A stretch of DNA of 64,000 bases from Symbiodinium natans (GCA_905221605.1 CAJNDS010002086.1:569501-633500); one strand, 5' to 3'. Shown: positions 17,633 to 28,778, numbered from the stretch's first letter. The notes: a model not told the origin generated them from the sequence alone. Numbers and translations are program-made.

Positions 17633-17859
17633 GGAAGCGCGGGGATGCAGGCTATTCAGGGTTTAGGCTTTCGCGTTTGTAGGGATTACAGGGTTCAAGG
17701 GTTCAAGGGTTTAGGGTTTAGGGTTCAAAGGGTTTATGGGCTTTGTAGGGTTTGTAAGGTTTAGACGGTGTGTAGGGTTTAGGGTTGTGATGTGAACCTT
17801 GTTTGTTCAGTGAGTGTGAGCCCATTGACGCGGAAGGCGAAATTGGAACGGTTCTGTGG

Positions 17860-17938
17860 AACCCTAAACCCTAAACTCTAAACCCTAAACCCTAAACCCT
17901 AAACCCTAAACCCTAAACCTTAAACCCTAACCCTAATT
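17860..17938 (-). repeat. Telomeric array (CCCTAAA)
   Basis: About eleven units with CTCTAAA and CCTTAAA variants. Confidence 0.92.
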
Positions 17939-18625
17939 TGTGTTACGGGGGCGGGGCATATCAGAACGAAAGATTTCAGCACGTCGGGAGCTTCTGGTCT
18001 ATCCTGTTACCGATCACATCAATGCCCTGTTACGAAATATGCTACGTGAGGATGATGATCAGACACACAACTGTCCTTTTGTCAGGACTACGGCCTTCCA
18101 GAGGCTGGGCATTAGGGTGTAGGGGTGTAGGGTTTAGGGTTTAGGGGTTAGGGTTTAGGGTTTAGGGTTTGATGGGCCTGTATCATTTTGCCATTACAGT
18201 GCGTATGCTGCATCCGTATTTCCTGCTGCATTGTGCCTTGGCAGAGACACAGCAGGAGGCTCACTTACCAACATTGCATCGAGTCGCTGATGTTTTGCAA
18301 GAACAGTGTCAGATACTTCTCACCTTCAATGTCATACCTGAGAGATATATACGTAAAATTGCTACCCTTCAAGATTGATGTGAAAGCCTGCACTGGCTGC
18401 AGTGTGTGTGCTTGCTTTTCCTGTACTCATCGACTCTTCTAAGAAGAGTTTCGGCATCCTGGCAGCAAGGAGTCCAGTTGCAAAAGGGTTTCGGGTTTAG
18501 GGTTCAGGTCCATGTTGCTTCCATGTTGCTTGGGACGTTGTGCCGTTCCGCCCACATGAACCAAGCTGCGGCTTGCAGGGCTTCAAGCTGTAAACGCCTT
18601 CAATCGGCCCCTCGACTCCTGACAA

Positions 18626-18682
18626 CCCTAAACCCTAACCCTAAACCCTAAACCCTAAACCCTAAACCCTAAACCCTAAGCC
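18626..18682 (-). repeat. Telomeric array (CCCTAAA) upstream of CAX exon
   Basis: About eight units. Confidence 0.92.
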
Positions 18683-18726
18683 CTGCTTTCACCCCTTGGC
18701 TTCACTCCCTGGCCGCCATGCGCGAG

Positions 18727-18783
18727 GCGTTCATTGGGGTTATCCTTCTGCCCATCGTCGGCAATGCCGCAGAGCATGCTACC
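18727..18783 (+). CDS. CAX-type Ca2+/H+ antiporter exon with the GNAAEH motif
   Basis: After a GCGAG acceptor the frame encodes AFIGVILLPIVGNAAEHAT, almost the family consensus (FIG.I.LPIVGNAAEHATAV) for the second conserved helix of the C-terminal half. The Glu and His of NAAEH are the ion-coordinating residues of the family. The next base series GACTGGG is not protein-like for CAX, and the next exon starts AVTMAF, so the donor is taken as ACC|GACTGG (GA type). The exon may extend upstream to about 18703 (LAAMRE). Confidence 0.85.
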
Positions 18784-18808
18784 GACTGGGCCTTGGGCGC
18801 ACTGAGCT

Positions 18809-18852
18809 TTAGGGTTTAGGGTTTAGGGTTTAGGGTTTAGGGTTTAGGGTTT
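18809..18852 (+). repeat. Telomeric array in CAX intron, just after the donor
   Basis: Six perfect TTTAGGG units 26 bp after the inferred donor. Confidence 0.93.
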
Positions 18853-19287
18853 TCGTGTCCCGGATCTCAATTCAAACCATTCAAAGGGTGGTTCGGCTTG
18901 GAGAGGGGAGGGAGAAGTGGAATCCTGGTGTCGTCAGCAGTGACATAGAGAGTTGACTTGGGAAGACAGGCCTCCGTTGTCTGGATTGCGCAAGTTCCAA
19001 CAGCTGTCTAGAACTGGCTTCCACGCAGTCGTGCATGCACTTCTCCCGAAACAAGAATCACACAGGGTGCACCAAACTAACCAAAGCAACACCGGCAGAG
19101 TCCTCCAAAGGTGGCCGGGCAAGGGGGCTCACCAAATTTCAGACCCAATGACGGAGCCGACAAAAATGGATGGCACACTCGATCCCGTTCCTTGCATCGC
19201 CCGGTGGGCGCCAGCATATAGTGCTATCTTGTCATGCGCAAGGTCTTATCTCGGATGTGACATGAGGTGGCCCCAACTACGGTACAG

Positions 19288-19340
19288 ACCCTAAACCCTA
19301 AACCCTAAACCCTAAACCCTACAAAACCCTAAACCCTAGG
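19288..19340 (-). repeat. Telomeric array in the same CAX intron
   Basis: About seven CCCTAAA units, opposite orientation to 18809-18852 at the other end of the intron. Confidence 0.92.
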
Positions 19341-19390
19341 CCTTCTGTGACCCTGTGTGGGAACAATAAGAACTCGACAAAGACCACGAG

Positions 19391-19423
19391 GCTGTGACCA
19401 TGGCGTTCAAGGGCAAGATGGAC
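19391..19423 (+). CDS. CAX-type antiporter micro-exon (AVTMAFKGKMD)
   Basis: The acceptor ACCACGAG|GCT gives AVTMAFKGKMD, continuing EHAT of the previous exon exactly as in CAX proteins (HATAVTVA.K.KMDLA). The following CLRPWDQG does not fit the family, so the donor lies at or just before GAC, giving an exon of 30-33 nt. A telomeric array follows at 19445-19509. Confidence 0.78.
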
Positions 19424-19444
19424 TGCCTCCGGCCTTGGGATCAG

Positions 19445-19509
19445 GGTTAGGGTTTAGGGTTTAGGGTTTAGGGCTTAGGGCTTAGGGTTTAGGGTTTATA
19501 GGGTTTAGG
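19445..19509 (+). repeat. Telomeric array (TTTAGGG)
   Basis: About nine units with two TTAGGGC variants. Confidence 0.92.
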
Positions 19510-19989
19510 TGAGGTTAACGGGGCGGGCATTGAGTGGATTATGGCAGAGAATTGTCTTGGACGGGGGTGTACAGGGGTTTAATGTTGAGGAGTGTTTTGT
19601 CGTCCCCGGATTCCTCAATTGCCCTCTAAAACCTCTAGTGCATAGAGCCCTGGAATGTCGAGTCCCCAACATACTTGCAGTGCACCCTCGTGAATTCGCA
19701 TTTGCTAAAACCGAACCTGAACAGGTCTCAGAGAAGCTTCGTCCAGGGGTCGTTGTTCCGTCCAAGCACCAATCATCGGCCCAAGGCTGCTCGGCTGCGC
19801 GCACGAAAGCGGCGCGTGTGGCTGAGCGGCAGAAGCCCCATACCTGAGCTTAGGAGGTGGGCTGGGGGGGCTGGGTCTCTGCCTTAAAGTGCGGCCCTAT
19901 CCAAACCTCGATGGCTCCCTTAAGCACAAGACCCTCGTAAACCCAAGCCACTCAACCCGGAGCCCAGAATCCTAAACGCAACCCAATCA

Positions 19990-20091
19990 CTTAGTAGTAG
20001 AGTAGGTAACCTTTAACCTTTTTGGGTTAATATATTCCCCTTATATTCCCAAAGGTTAACCTTTAAAACCCCTAGGTACTGGACAACTGAG
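19990..20091. mobile_element. MITE-like element, family 2
   Basis: CTTAGTAGTAGAGTAGGTAA ... GGTACTGGACAACTGAG; differs from 9761-9862 at only a few positions, indicating recent spread. Confidence 0.8.
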
Positions 20092-20198
20092 GGATCGCAG
20101 CATTACAACTCATGTAGCCATGGCGTCCGTGTCAGCCAAGCGGCGAGGCATGTGGGAGTTTCAGGAGCAAGACTGAGAAGTGGAAGCCTTTCCCGTGT

Positions 20199-20365
20199 AG
20201 GGTTTAGGGTTTAGGGTTTAGGGTTTAGGGTTTAGGGTTTAGGGTTTAGGGTTTAGGGTTTAGGGTTTAGGGTTTTGGCAGTCCTCAAGACCAGTTGCAA
20301 CTTAGGGTTTAGGGTTTAGGGTTCAGGGTTTAGGGTTTAGGGTTTATGGTTTATGGTTTAGGTCT
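20199..20365 (+). repeat. Pair of telomeric arrays (TTTAGGG)
   Basis: About eleven perfect units, a 25-bp spacer, then about nine units with TTCAGGG and TTTATGG variants. Confidence 0.95.
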
Positions 20366-20379
20366 TTAGTTTAGTAATA

Positions 20380-21345
20380 TTGACCGCGTGTGCAACACGA
20401 CTCTGCGAACTTTATGTTCGATTGCGCGCTGCGGGTGGTTCAGGAAGATTCGTAGAACCCGTGCTTTTGTTTGCTGTGGGGGCCTTTATTTTGTCAAGAT
20501 CGCTCCACAGCAAAAAGAGCACGCCTCCCTCAAACCTGACAAGAAGAAGACACAACAACTTGAGAGGGTGTTTCACAGCGATCCTTGACACGCGTGCTGA
20601 GACGTTGTCGTTGGTTTGATAGTGATGTGTTCGCGCAGGCTGGCATATATCGAGGTGAGGACTTTGGTGATGGGTGTAGACTGGTACTTGTTCTGGTTTA
20701 AAAGGTGATGCCAGGTGGGAATGTGGGGCTGGTTTCAACTAGGGAGGCCAATGAGTTTCCAGGTGTTAACGTGTGGGCGGGACCCTTGCCTGCGCGTGCG
20801 CGCGAGTTGTGAGAGTCGAAACCTCGCGCAGCACACGGCTCTGTTTTCAGAATGCACCGAGTTGCAGAGATCCACTCCTGGAGGCCCTCCGCCCGGCCCA
20901 GTGGAGCGATCAGCCCGATCGCAGGCGCTCCTGGTTGAAGGACATAGGTTCAGGCATGTTCTGGAATGTGTTGGTTCGTTGGGTATTTGGGCATGCCAGT
21001 CCAATGCGCATTCTGACAGCGTGTATACAGCAAGCATCGTGCATGGAACGAGGGCAGACATCCCGAAGCTCGAGCGTCATGCAAATCTATGAGTGAAGTA
21101 GGCCTTACGAGTCCTACAGATGCACAAATCAAATCCTTGTATGGCGCGCGACTCAACGCACGCCCAATGTCAAGCAAGTTCGAGCTCGGCGAAGAAGAAC
21201 AGGCTCCACGGAATCATGCAAAGCCAGCAAACCCTCTGAGTCCACCGGATACGGAGTATGGAGCCCCACGAAGACACCCTCATCAGAGTTGTCCAGGCGC
21301 TGGAATCGCGTCGCAGACGTCGACGACGGTTGTTTGCTGAAGCGT
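20380..21345. other. Long array-free spacer, unassigned
   Basis: Several overlapping open frames occur on both strands, none with recognisable domains. A short ATG frame at 21258 (MEPHEDTLIRVVQALESRRR) ending in TAA is the most protein-like. Confidence 0.35.
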
Positions 21346-21513
21346 AAAGAGGAGGATGTTTAAGCATTTCAAGCACAAGACTGATCGTGTGTCATCTGGA
21401 AAGAAATTACATGTCACATTGTCCAGCAACACAGTTGCAGGTGCTCAGGTGAACCAGGTTTGACACAGCCGTGACTCCTTCACAGCCAATCCAGAGCCAC
21501 AAAGTTCGTTTCC

Positions 21514-21605
21514 GGTCGGAATTACTAATAATATTCCTTTATGGTCCCTTTGTAATTATGCTACAGTAACCCCCAAAACCGTACTCTTAAGTATTCAGGC
21601 CCCTT
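21514..21605. mobile_element. MITE-like element, family 4
   Basis: GGTCGGAATTACTAATAATA ... TATTCAGGCCCC. Confidence 0.7.
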
Positions 21606-21852
21606 TTCTTACCTCCTGCAGGCTAGAGCTGATCTTCGACCCCCCCCCACTTTGCAGCATAAAAATCACGGCCCTGGCAACACCAGAGCGAGAGCCACGA
21701 TGACACATCCTTATACTCTGCAGACCGCATCTTTACTACTCTTTGCTTAAAAAAAACTCAAAAATGAAGAATGTTCTTCCTTATAAGGGCACTATAGAGG
21801 GATTGCAATAGTGGTTTACTATGCACCCTATAAACCTTAAGGTACAAAAATA

Positions 21853-21966
21853 ACCCTAAACCCTAAACCCTAAACCCTATGGATCGCGCGCTGCCCTCAG
21901 ATCATGCAGCAGAAACCCTAAACCCCAAACCCCAAACCCCAAACCCTAAACCCTAAACCCTAGACC
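21853..21966 (-). repeat. Two short telomeric arrays (CCCTAAA, CCCCAAA)
   Basis: Four units, a 30-bp spacer, then a mixed CCCCAAA/CCCTAAA block. Confidence 0.88.
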
Positions 21967-22079
21967 CTGGCTGCCTGTCAGGGCCGGCTGCCGAGCATCT
22001 CGCCCTCGCCCCGAGGCTCACCGCGGCCGCGGCCAGAGGCTCCGGGCTTTCGTTGTTTTCGTGTGAGTTGGGGTGATGG

Positions 22080-22170
22080 TTTTATAATGTTTTAATGTTT
22101 TTCTATGGTTTTTATACGGTTTTGTAGGTTTTATTTGGTTTTATATGGTGTTTATGGTTTTATGTAGTTT
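22080..22170 (+). repeat. GGTTTTAT/GGTTTTTA degenerate repeat
   Basis: Irregular T-rich units (ggttttataatg, ggtttttatacgg, ggttttatatgg) resembling decayed GGTTTTA repeats. Confidence 0.6.
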
Positions 22171-22611
22171 TTAGGAGGCTCTGAGCATGCGGCGTCTCCC
22201 TGGAGTTGTTCCTTGTGTCCGTCCCTGTCACCCCTCCAGACTCATCTTGCTACGGCTTCACATTGTGTTCGCGCCGCACTTTACTCTTTGTCATGTCACC
22301 CCACGTAGAAGCCGTACCATCGCACGTCTTGCTACGGCTTTATTGCTCACTCAGGTTCGTTTGTCGCTATCAGGGTATTCAGGGTGGAACAAGGAGTGAA
22401 GACGGAGGTTTAGGGTTCAGGCATTAGTGTTTAGGGTTTGGCTCAGAGCTCAGTAGCGGGTTAAAGCAGGGTCCAGGGTTTCGGGATTACGGGGAAGGGT
22501 GGCATGGCGCAAAGACCCTGGACTATGGGTCCAATAGAACAGAGGACTCCATATGATAGGGAGCTCTTGAGTCCGATAGACTGGTTCGGTGCCTAAACCC
22601 TAAACCCTAAA

Positions 22612-22712
22612 CTTACTTCGCCTTTAGTTGAACTTTAAACTTTTTGGGTTTCCTTTTTTAGTAGGAATATTAAAGTTTAACCTTTTTTCCCCTTGGTTAT
22701 TGGAGAAGTAAG
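22612..22712. mobile_element. MITE-like element, family 3
   Basis: Nearly identical to 11825-11925, with CTTACTTC/GAAGTAAG ends. Confidence 0.82.
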
Positions 22713-23225
22713 TAAACTGTTGAAGCGAGATGGAGCGAAGTGAGTTGAGTCGTTGGGTCCGGCAGATATCGCGTAGAGCCCGGATTCCAAAAACAAGGGC
22801 CTACAGCGATGCTTTTACAAGCGAACCTCGGTGACAAGTGCGAGCAGCACAAGTTGGCCCAAGTAGCTAGGAACACTCGCCATGAACACTGTCATGATGT
22901 CGGGGTTTGAAATTCTGTTCGGATTTACCCACTGCGGTGTACAGAGTCGGAGGGCTTTGAAATAATGTAGGCGCCTCATAAAAAGGCCTTAAAGAGAAGT
23001 CTCACTACCAAGAGCACAAGTTATTTGCATAATATCTTGGATCATTTCCACGTCGTTTCGTCAGCACCTCACAGCGCCCAGAACCAAGGCACGATCAGAA
23101 AGCTACATGGCTACATGTTACAACATGCCACACTCGAAACAGAATTCAACGTGCTTCCGAAGATCTGGTGTGGGCCAGGCACCTTCAGCATCGGACGTGC
23201 AGCCGGACCCAGGGCCACAGGAGCC
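22713..23225. other. Spacer without recognisable gene
   Basis: No array, no element and no convincing exon seen. Confidence 0.4.
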
Positions 23226-23228
23226 ATT

Positions 23229-23393
23229 AGGGTTTAGGGTTTAGGGTTTAGGGTCTAGGGGGTTATAGGGTGTAATCGCCCGTCCTGGAATACACTGCAT
23301 GAGCACCAAGGAGACGAAGCCTCTGAGGGCGAAATTTCTTCGTCGACCTAGAATGGTTTAGGGTTTAGGGTTTAGGGTTTAGGGTTGAGGGTC
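23229..23393 (+). repeat. Two short telomeric arrays (TTTAGGG)
   Basis: Four to five units each at 23229-23262 and 23356-23393. Confidence 0.9.
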
Positions 23394-24065
23394 CCACCCA
23401 GAGTAGGGGCCCTCTTCAGCTTTATCACTACATCAAGCAATCCCATTCATATTTTGGGTTGTAAGGTTTATAGGAATTAGGGTTTAGGGTCACGGCGTGG
23501 AAGACCTCTTCTGCAGCGGCATCATGCAAGTTTCCCATGCTTGTGCCTCGGGTTTTAGTCAGCTTGGTTCTGACTAGGGTTAGCATCTTCTGCCGTCAGA
23601 TGTTCTGTCGGCCGAGCAGCAAACGACGAGTTTAACCGGACCTCAACCAGCTAAAGCTGTAGAAAGCTGTAGAAAGGTCTTACACATCTGCTAGGCATAT
23701 GGCAGTCGAAACGAAGCAATACACAACCTGGCACAAATCTGCAAGGAGGAGGTGCAGGTTCGGCAGCAGGCGCGAAGCCCACTTGGGGCCATCAGACCCG
23801 CTGGGAATCTTTTTGGTTCAGTTTCAGCTGAAGGCTGTCAGAATTGCATGTGTGCGGGCTGTTTGGCTGCGTACTAAGGGCAACAGTTCTATACAGTTAA
23901 GGTTGCCGCTTCGCGCGACGACTCTAGGGCTTCAGAAACATCATGTGCACACCTCGAGTCACTTTAACTGGAAACCCCAATCCCCCAATCCAAACTTCAG
24001 AGCCTTTCCGAGCCGTTCTGATCCCTCTCGACCCTCTCACAGGATGCCCCAAACTGTGCGGACAG

Positions 24066-24113
24066 GATCTGGAGGCTGCTGATGAAGTCCCCGATGCAGA
24101 GCAGGCTGCCGTA
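24066..24113 (+). CDS. Acidic exon (DLEAADEVPDAEQAAV)
   Basis: The acceptor CGGACAG|GAT gives DLEAADEVPDAEQAAV, followed by a GT within the start of a telomeric stretch (GTAGGGTTTT). No family recognised. Confidence 0.5.
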
Positions 24114-24254
24114 GGGTTTTCTAAGGGTTTAGGGTTTGGGGTTTAGGGTTTAGGGTTTGGGGGAAAAAGGGCTTTTTTGGAGCTGCGGAAGGGTGAGCAG
24201 TTCGGCAGGACAGACCACCCTGGAACCCCATCCCGAAATCATTCCAAATGCCAG

Positions 24255-24340
24255 GCTGCCAGCCAGCAGATCTTGAAGTTCTTGGTGGGCATCAAGCAGC
24301 TACGAGGACCAACCCGGACTCCCACACCGCTCCCAAATGG
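24255..24340 (+). CDS. Unassigned exon
   Basis: The acceptor TGCCAG|GCT gives AASQQILKFLVGIKQLRGPT then RTPTPLPNGD. With 24066-24113 it may belong to one plus-strand gene. Confidence 0.48.
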
Positions 24341-25245
24341 AGATGTTTAGACTGCAGCGTGGCGTAGCATCGTATTCAGGGTGTGGGGCCGGTTCAATCG
24401 TGTAGGGTCTGTGCGAGGAGTGCGCAGGTTTTCGGGCATAGGTGGCAGCATAGAAAGGTGATGAAGGGCCCCGTTTCAGCATCAATCGAAGCCCTATGAC
24501 TCAACAACCCGTGTGCCCAGGGCAGTCGGAACATACTGTGCCACCAGGGTACCTCTCTCAGCACAACGCAGAGCAACACAGAGAAACGGAAGACACCTCC
24601 GGAACCCTAAAGCACAAAGCTGAAGCCACTGCTGAACTGGGTTTCTGGGCTCCGCTTAGAGTTCGGGATCTTGACGTGCCTGTCGATGGCGCAGTACATG
24701 AGAAGATGCGGTCACTGCGCACTCCTTCAGGCCTTCAGGTCACAAAAGCCACAGTCATTGTTTAGTAAACCTGGGCACCCATAAGGGAGTTGTTCGGAGA
24801 GGCGCCGACGGCCGAGAAATGGAGGCCTCCGATCCATGTGGCACCCGAAGAATCTCAAAAGCTTGTTGGCCGCCAAACATGCCAGAACCATCCAAAACCC
24901 CCCAGCCCTGGTCTTTCTGAGTCCTCATAATGGAACACCAGGAAGAAGTGTGGTTGAGTCGTTCTAGTCCATCCCGTCATGGATATTGAACGGCTCACGG
25001 CTTTAACGCGTTATCAGTAATCTCGAAGTCGTAACTTGCATTTTGATCGGTGTAGGCCAGGGCTTGGAGGTTTGAACAAAGGCTTGATCTGGGTTAAGAA
25101 AGAGAACTTGTTGGCCCTCAGGTACTGGGCTGCGGTACTTTGTGTCATGCTTGTAGTTGCAATGGGGGTGAAGCCCGAAGAACCGATCATTTGCCCGTTA
25201 CAAACCCCTAAGCCCGCAACTTGGAAAAGCTGCCCCTGCTTTGAG

Positions 25246-25304
25246 GCGGCACTCTTCGCCCAGAGGTTCGAGCTTCTCTTCGCCATGGGCGATGATGCAG
25301 GGAG
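25246..25304 (+). CDS. Unassigned exon with canonical donor
   Basis: The acceptor TTTGAG|GCG gives ALFAQRFELLFAMGDDAG, ending at a good GTGGGT donor that runs into a telomeric stretch. Confidence 0.5.
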
Positions 25305-25544
25305 GTGGGTTTAGGGTTTGGGGCGTAGGGTTTAGAGTGCTGCTGCTCTTAGATGAGTTCTATTTCACGGTTGTCGGGGTGACGAAATGTGGGGAGCTTG
25401 GGGTTAGGATTGGGAAGGTCCGGGACTCAAGTGTAAGGGTGCACACGAACGAACGGGCCCATGTACCAAAACATATGGATAGATTGTCGACTATTTACTT
25501 CGAACATCCTCACCCTGCAGATAAGGAATTTGCGGGCTCACTCT

Positions 25545-26015
25545 GGGTTTGGGCACTTGGGCTGGAGGGTGGGGATGGATGAGGGGCGCACTCCAGAGCT
25601 TCTCTGAGTCTGGGTTGAGCACCCGGGATACTTTTTGCGGTTGGGCCCTTCAGGTACCCTAAACCCTAAGCCCTAAACCCTAAACCCTAACCCTATTGTG
25701 GGGATACTCTTGGGTTGGGCACTCCAAGGCATTCTCTGGGCTGGGCACTCCAAGGGATAATGCTCTTGGGGATGGGCGCTCCAGGGATTCTTTGAGGAAT
25801 GGGCACCCTGGGGATGTTGAGGGATTTGTTGGGAGATATTCTGGAGGGTTTAGGGTTTTGGGTTTAGGGTTTAGGGTTTAGGGTCACTGTTGGACACTCC
25901 AGGGATTTTTTGGGGATACTGGGGTTGCGCACTGCGGAGAGCTTGAGGGTTCTTTGGGGATAGTCTAGGCTTGGGCACTCCAGGGGATTCTGAGGATACC
26001 TGGGGTGGGATAACC
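25545..26015 (+). repeat. Degenerate GGGCACTCCAGGG tandem repeat
   Basis: A unit of about 40-60 bp built on TTGGGCACTCCAGGGATTCT and TTGGGGATACTCT recurs about eight times and is interrupted by telomeric arrays at 25657-25698 and 25845-25886. Confidence 0.7.
25845..25886 (+). repeat. Telomeric array inside the GGGCACTCC repeat
   Basis: About six units including TTTTGGG. Confidence 0.9.
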
Positions 26016-26158
26016 CTAAACCCTAAACCCTAAACCCTGATTGGGCGAGGAGAAGAGGTTTAACATCTACAGCCCCACACTGAGGGTGGGGAATACATGT
26101 CACAGTCCTCGTCTCTGCGCAGCCAGGTCGATGCCGCAGTGCCCCGCCTTGCACCAGT

Positions 26159-26270
26159 CTACAGGTTTAGTAGTCTCTTGTTGACAGGGTTTAGGGTTCA
26201 GGGTGCACTCTACAGGTTTAGTACTTTCAGAGGACTTTTGTTGACGGGGTTCAGGGTTCAGGGGGTTCAA
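26159..26270 (+). repeat. Imperfect direct duplication of about 54 bp
   Basis: TACAGGTTTAGTA...TTGTTGAC.GGGTT.AGGG occurs twice in tandem. Confidence 0.65.
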
Positions 26271-26554
26271 GGGGCTTTGTGCACTTGTGTTCAGACGCTG
26301 CGGGGGCCTTAGGGTGCTAGAGGTTTCTGAGTTTTGCAGTTTCAGCTCCTTGTCTCCTTTGTGAGTTTTGGGGGGGTTCCGGTTGATTCGCGATGACGCC
26401 GGTCCGGCAAGTATACGAGTCCTCCCATTGGTGCATCGCATGCTAGCAACCGCTGGTACCCTTGCAAAATCAGAGTTACAATTTTGATTGTTTCCCTCTC
26501 TGTCTCTCTCCCTCGCTCCCTCTCCTCCTCGCACCAGCTCGAGGGATGGATCCA

Positions 26555-26748
26555 TGGAGTCATTTTTGGGCAGCATAGACTTCTCGGAGTTGCATCAGAA
26601 GTGGCTCTCCCGTAAACGGCGGCACAGAGCGCACCCTGTCAAAGAACATACGATGATGAAGCTGTCTTTGAAGGAAGCAGGAAAGGAGGGGACCCCTCGT
26701 CCGCTTCATTCCATTTCCAGCAGCAAGAACAAGATCCAAGACCAATAG
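26555..26748 (+). CDS. Possible C-terminal basic exon
   Basis: The frame MESFLGSIDFSELHQKWLSR then KRRHRAHPVKEHTMMKLSLK runs to a TAG. It is moderately protein-like and lacks recognisable motifs. Confidence 0.33.
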
Positions 26749-26873
26749 AGATGTCGATGCCAAGGTTCACGAAACAACTCGTGGCTAGGATGCGCCGACG
26801 TTTCTAAGCCACGAGTACCTGGATAGCTTGATTCTAGGGCTTTTGTTAAGCTGAAGAGAGCCAGCTTACGTAC

Positions 26874-26962
26874 CCTTTAACTCGCTCCTGAAGTCCTCAA
26901 AGCAAATACGCAATAAGCGATCTTCGAGCCACTTCATCGAACCCGAGCCGCGCCTTGCAGCA
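26874..26962 (-). CDS. Minus-strand exon with strong splice sites
   Basis: On the minus strand, the acceptor GCTTCAG then AARRGSGSMKWLEDRLLRIC and FEDFRSELK, ending at a near-consensus donor G|GTACGTAAG. No family recognised; the splice sites and composition make it a credible exon. Confidence 0.55.
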
Positions 26963-27287
26963 CTGAAGCCTGAGCTGCTGTTCTCAACCCAGACTTTCGA
27001 AGCCCGAAGCCCAGAACTCAATTCCGGAGTCCCCCAGGTCCCAGGCACCTAAATCCCCACCAAGGAGCCCAGATCAGTTGGTTTGATTCACATGACCCGA
27101 AGCCAAGCAGGTTTCACTCCCTGCCCAAGAAGCAGATGCTCAAGGAATTCCTTATGTCAGGCACTTCGGGTTCATGGTGGTTTAGGGTTTCAGGGCCTGG
27201 GTTTTGTCTTGAGGTGGCCGGAGGTTTTGGGTGATGGTGGGATATGATGGAGTTCAGGCCTAAGTGGGGCGTTGGAACTATCGAGGA

Positions 27288-27413
27288 ATGTCTCGGGCGC
27301 AGGGGAAGCAGGGGAATCCAAACAGTGCTGAACTGCTATACGAATGCTGATGGGATGTTGCTGCTAACGGGAAGTCTGAGCATGTCAGCCCTCATGGACG
27401 CACTAAGATAGCG
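27288..27413 (+). CDS. Possible C-terminal exon
   Basis: Open frame with GIQTVLNCYTNADGMLLLTG and SLSMSALMDALR then TAG. Protein-like and followed by a telomeric array. Confidence 0.35.
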
Positions 27414-27535
27414 AGAATATCAGGGTTTAGGGTTTAGGGTTTAGGGTCCCAAAACCCACACCTCCAAGCCTGCAAGCCTGTGTGCCTGCGAGGCAAGCTC
27501 CATGGCGGCTACCAGTCAGTAGCGCACGTGCTGCC

Positions 27536-27730
27536 CCTTTGCTTAATTTAAGGGGTTGAAGCAGGGACCCCTACAAGGGACCCCGAACTTAATCTTATTC
27601 CCCTATATACCCCCTGTGTAGATATATGTACATACCCCACTACTTTGTCCTTCTATACCTAAGTAGCGCCCAAATAACCGCCAACCCCTAAGGTCCCTTG
27701 CAAGGGTCCCTCCTTTAGTCCCTTGATTCA
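27536..27730. mobile_element. Family 9 palindromic element without array
   Basis: AGGGGTTGAAGCAGGGACCC ... GGTCCCTTGCAAGGGTCCCT, near-inverse ends around an AT-rich middle. Confidence 0.62.
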
Positions 27731-28039
27731 TGGGGCCTGGCCTGTAGTTATCGCCCCCCAGGTGCGGGGCGCAAGCTTGTATGACTGGACTCTTCAACCC
27801 ACTGGCTCGTTACACCTTGGATGAGGTACCCTGCTACCCTAAACTGCGCAGGGTGCCAGACGAACGGTGCAAGGTTGTGGTTTCGGGGGTTTGTGAGCCC
27901 TTGTTTCTATACTTCCGGCGTACTTGGTAACAGTGACTAGCAGACTTGAAATCCTACACTGAACGATCCTAGGGCTGTTAGGGGCATGTGGAGATGGTGT
28001 TGTATTTCGAGCTGGGCTGGAAACCATGCCTTGCAATCG

Positions 28040-28125
28040 CCTTTGCGGATGCGTCTTGCAAGACATTCGCGTCTCTTGCGCAGTCGCTCTCCCAGCTGTT
28101 GCCTTAGTCGTGCGATTGCCCGCAA
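28040..28125 (-). CDS. Minus-strand basic helical exon
   Basis: The minus-strand frame reads LRAIARLRQQLGERLRKRRE then CLARRIRKGDCKAWF: amphipathic, Arg-rich, IQ-like spacing. No family recognised. Confidence 0.45.
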
Positions 28126-28139
28126 CTTCCCAGCATCCT

Positions 28140-28775
28140 TATCTTGCTATTGAACAGTTCCCCCCCCTCCCCACCCCCGTCTGGAAGGCCTGTGATGTAA
28201 CGTGAATACGCGAACGCCGAGTTGCTTCCGTGACAATTTACAAATGCGTGAGTAAGCAAAGTTGAACCACTCTGGTTACATTCAAGCCCGTCCAACTCTA
28301 ACAAAAGGTATCCAGACTCGGTTCGATGGCCAGACCAGATGCAAGGCAGCTGGATCGGATTGTTTTTTGACTGTGTTCTGTTTAGAAATACCGTGCCCAG
28401 GTGGAAGAGTGTGAGCACAGCAAAGCCGATAATTTACTGAGGGGCCATTGACTCGCACGTATGTCATCCCCCCTTGTTTAGACAATCGTTAGGCAGATGC
28501 TATCAGATCCACAGGCGAGAGCCGTCTTTGTACTTGGCTTGCTTGTCATTCAAGACCGCACCTCCCTACATCTATACACCCGTCCGTCTGAAAGGCTAAT
28601 TCCCGAGCTTGAAGTTGCGTTTCATCAGTCCAACCTGAACTAACAGCTACCAAGAGCTGACAGCTCAGGATGCGTAATTAATCAAGACTGCAGGTTTAAG
28701 GCTTTAATCTGTTGGGCTTGCGTTATCTCGGAGCGAAACGGGTTCAGTGCGGGCCACAGTTTGCGCTTTCCCCAA
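28140..28775. other. Spacer without recognisable gene
   Basis: No arrays, elements or convincing exons seen. Confidence 0.35.
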
Positions 28776-28778
28776 GGG

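Larger units (their letters stand above)
16540..19423 (+). other. Inferred CAX (vacuolar Ca2+/H+ exchanger) gene, partial
   Basis: Three plus-strand exons occur in the order found in CAX proteins: acidic loop (16540-16620), FIGVILLPIVGNAAEHAT (18727-18783) and AVTMAFKGKMD (19391-19423). Known family function: proton-driven uptake of Ca2+ and other divalent cations into vacuoles. The exon for the membrane helix between the loop and the FIG motif, the N-terminal half, and the last helices were not located. They may be small exons missed by eye, outside the window, or lost. Introns of about 2.1 kb and 0.6 kb contain several telomeric arrays and a palindromic element. Confidence 0.65.
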
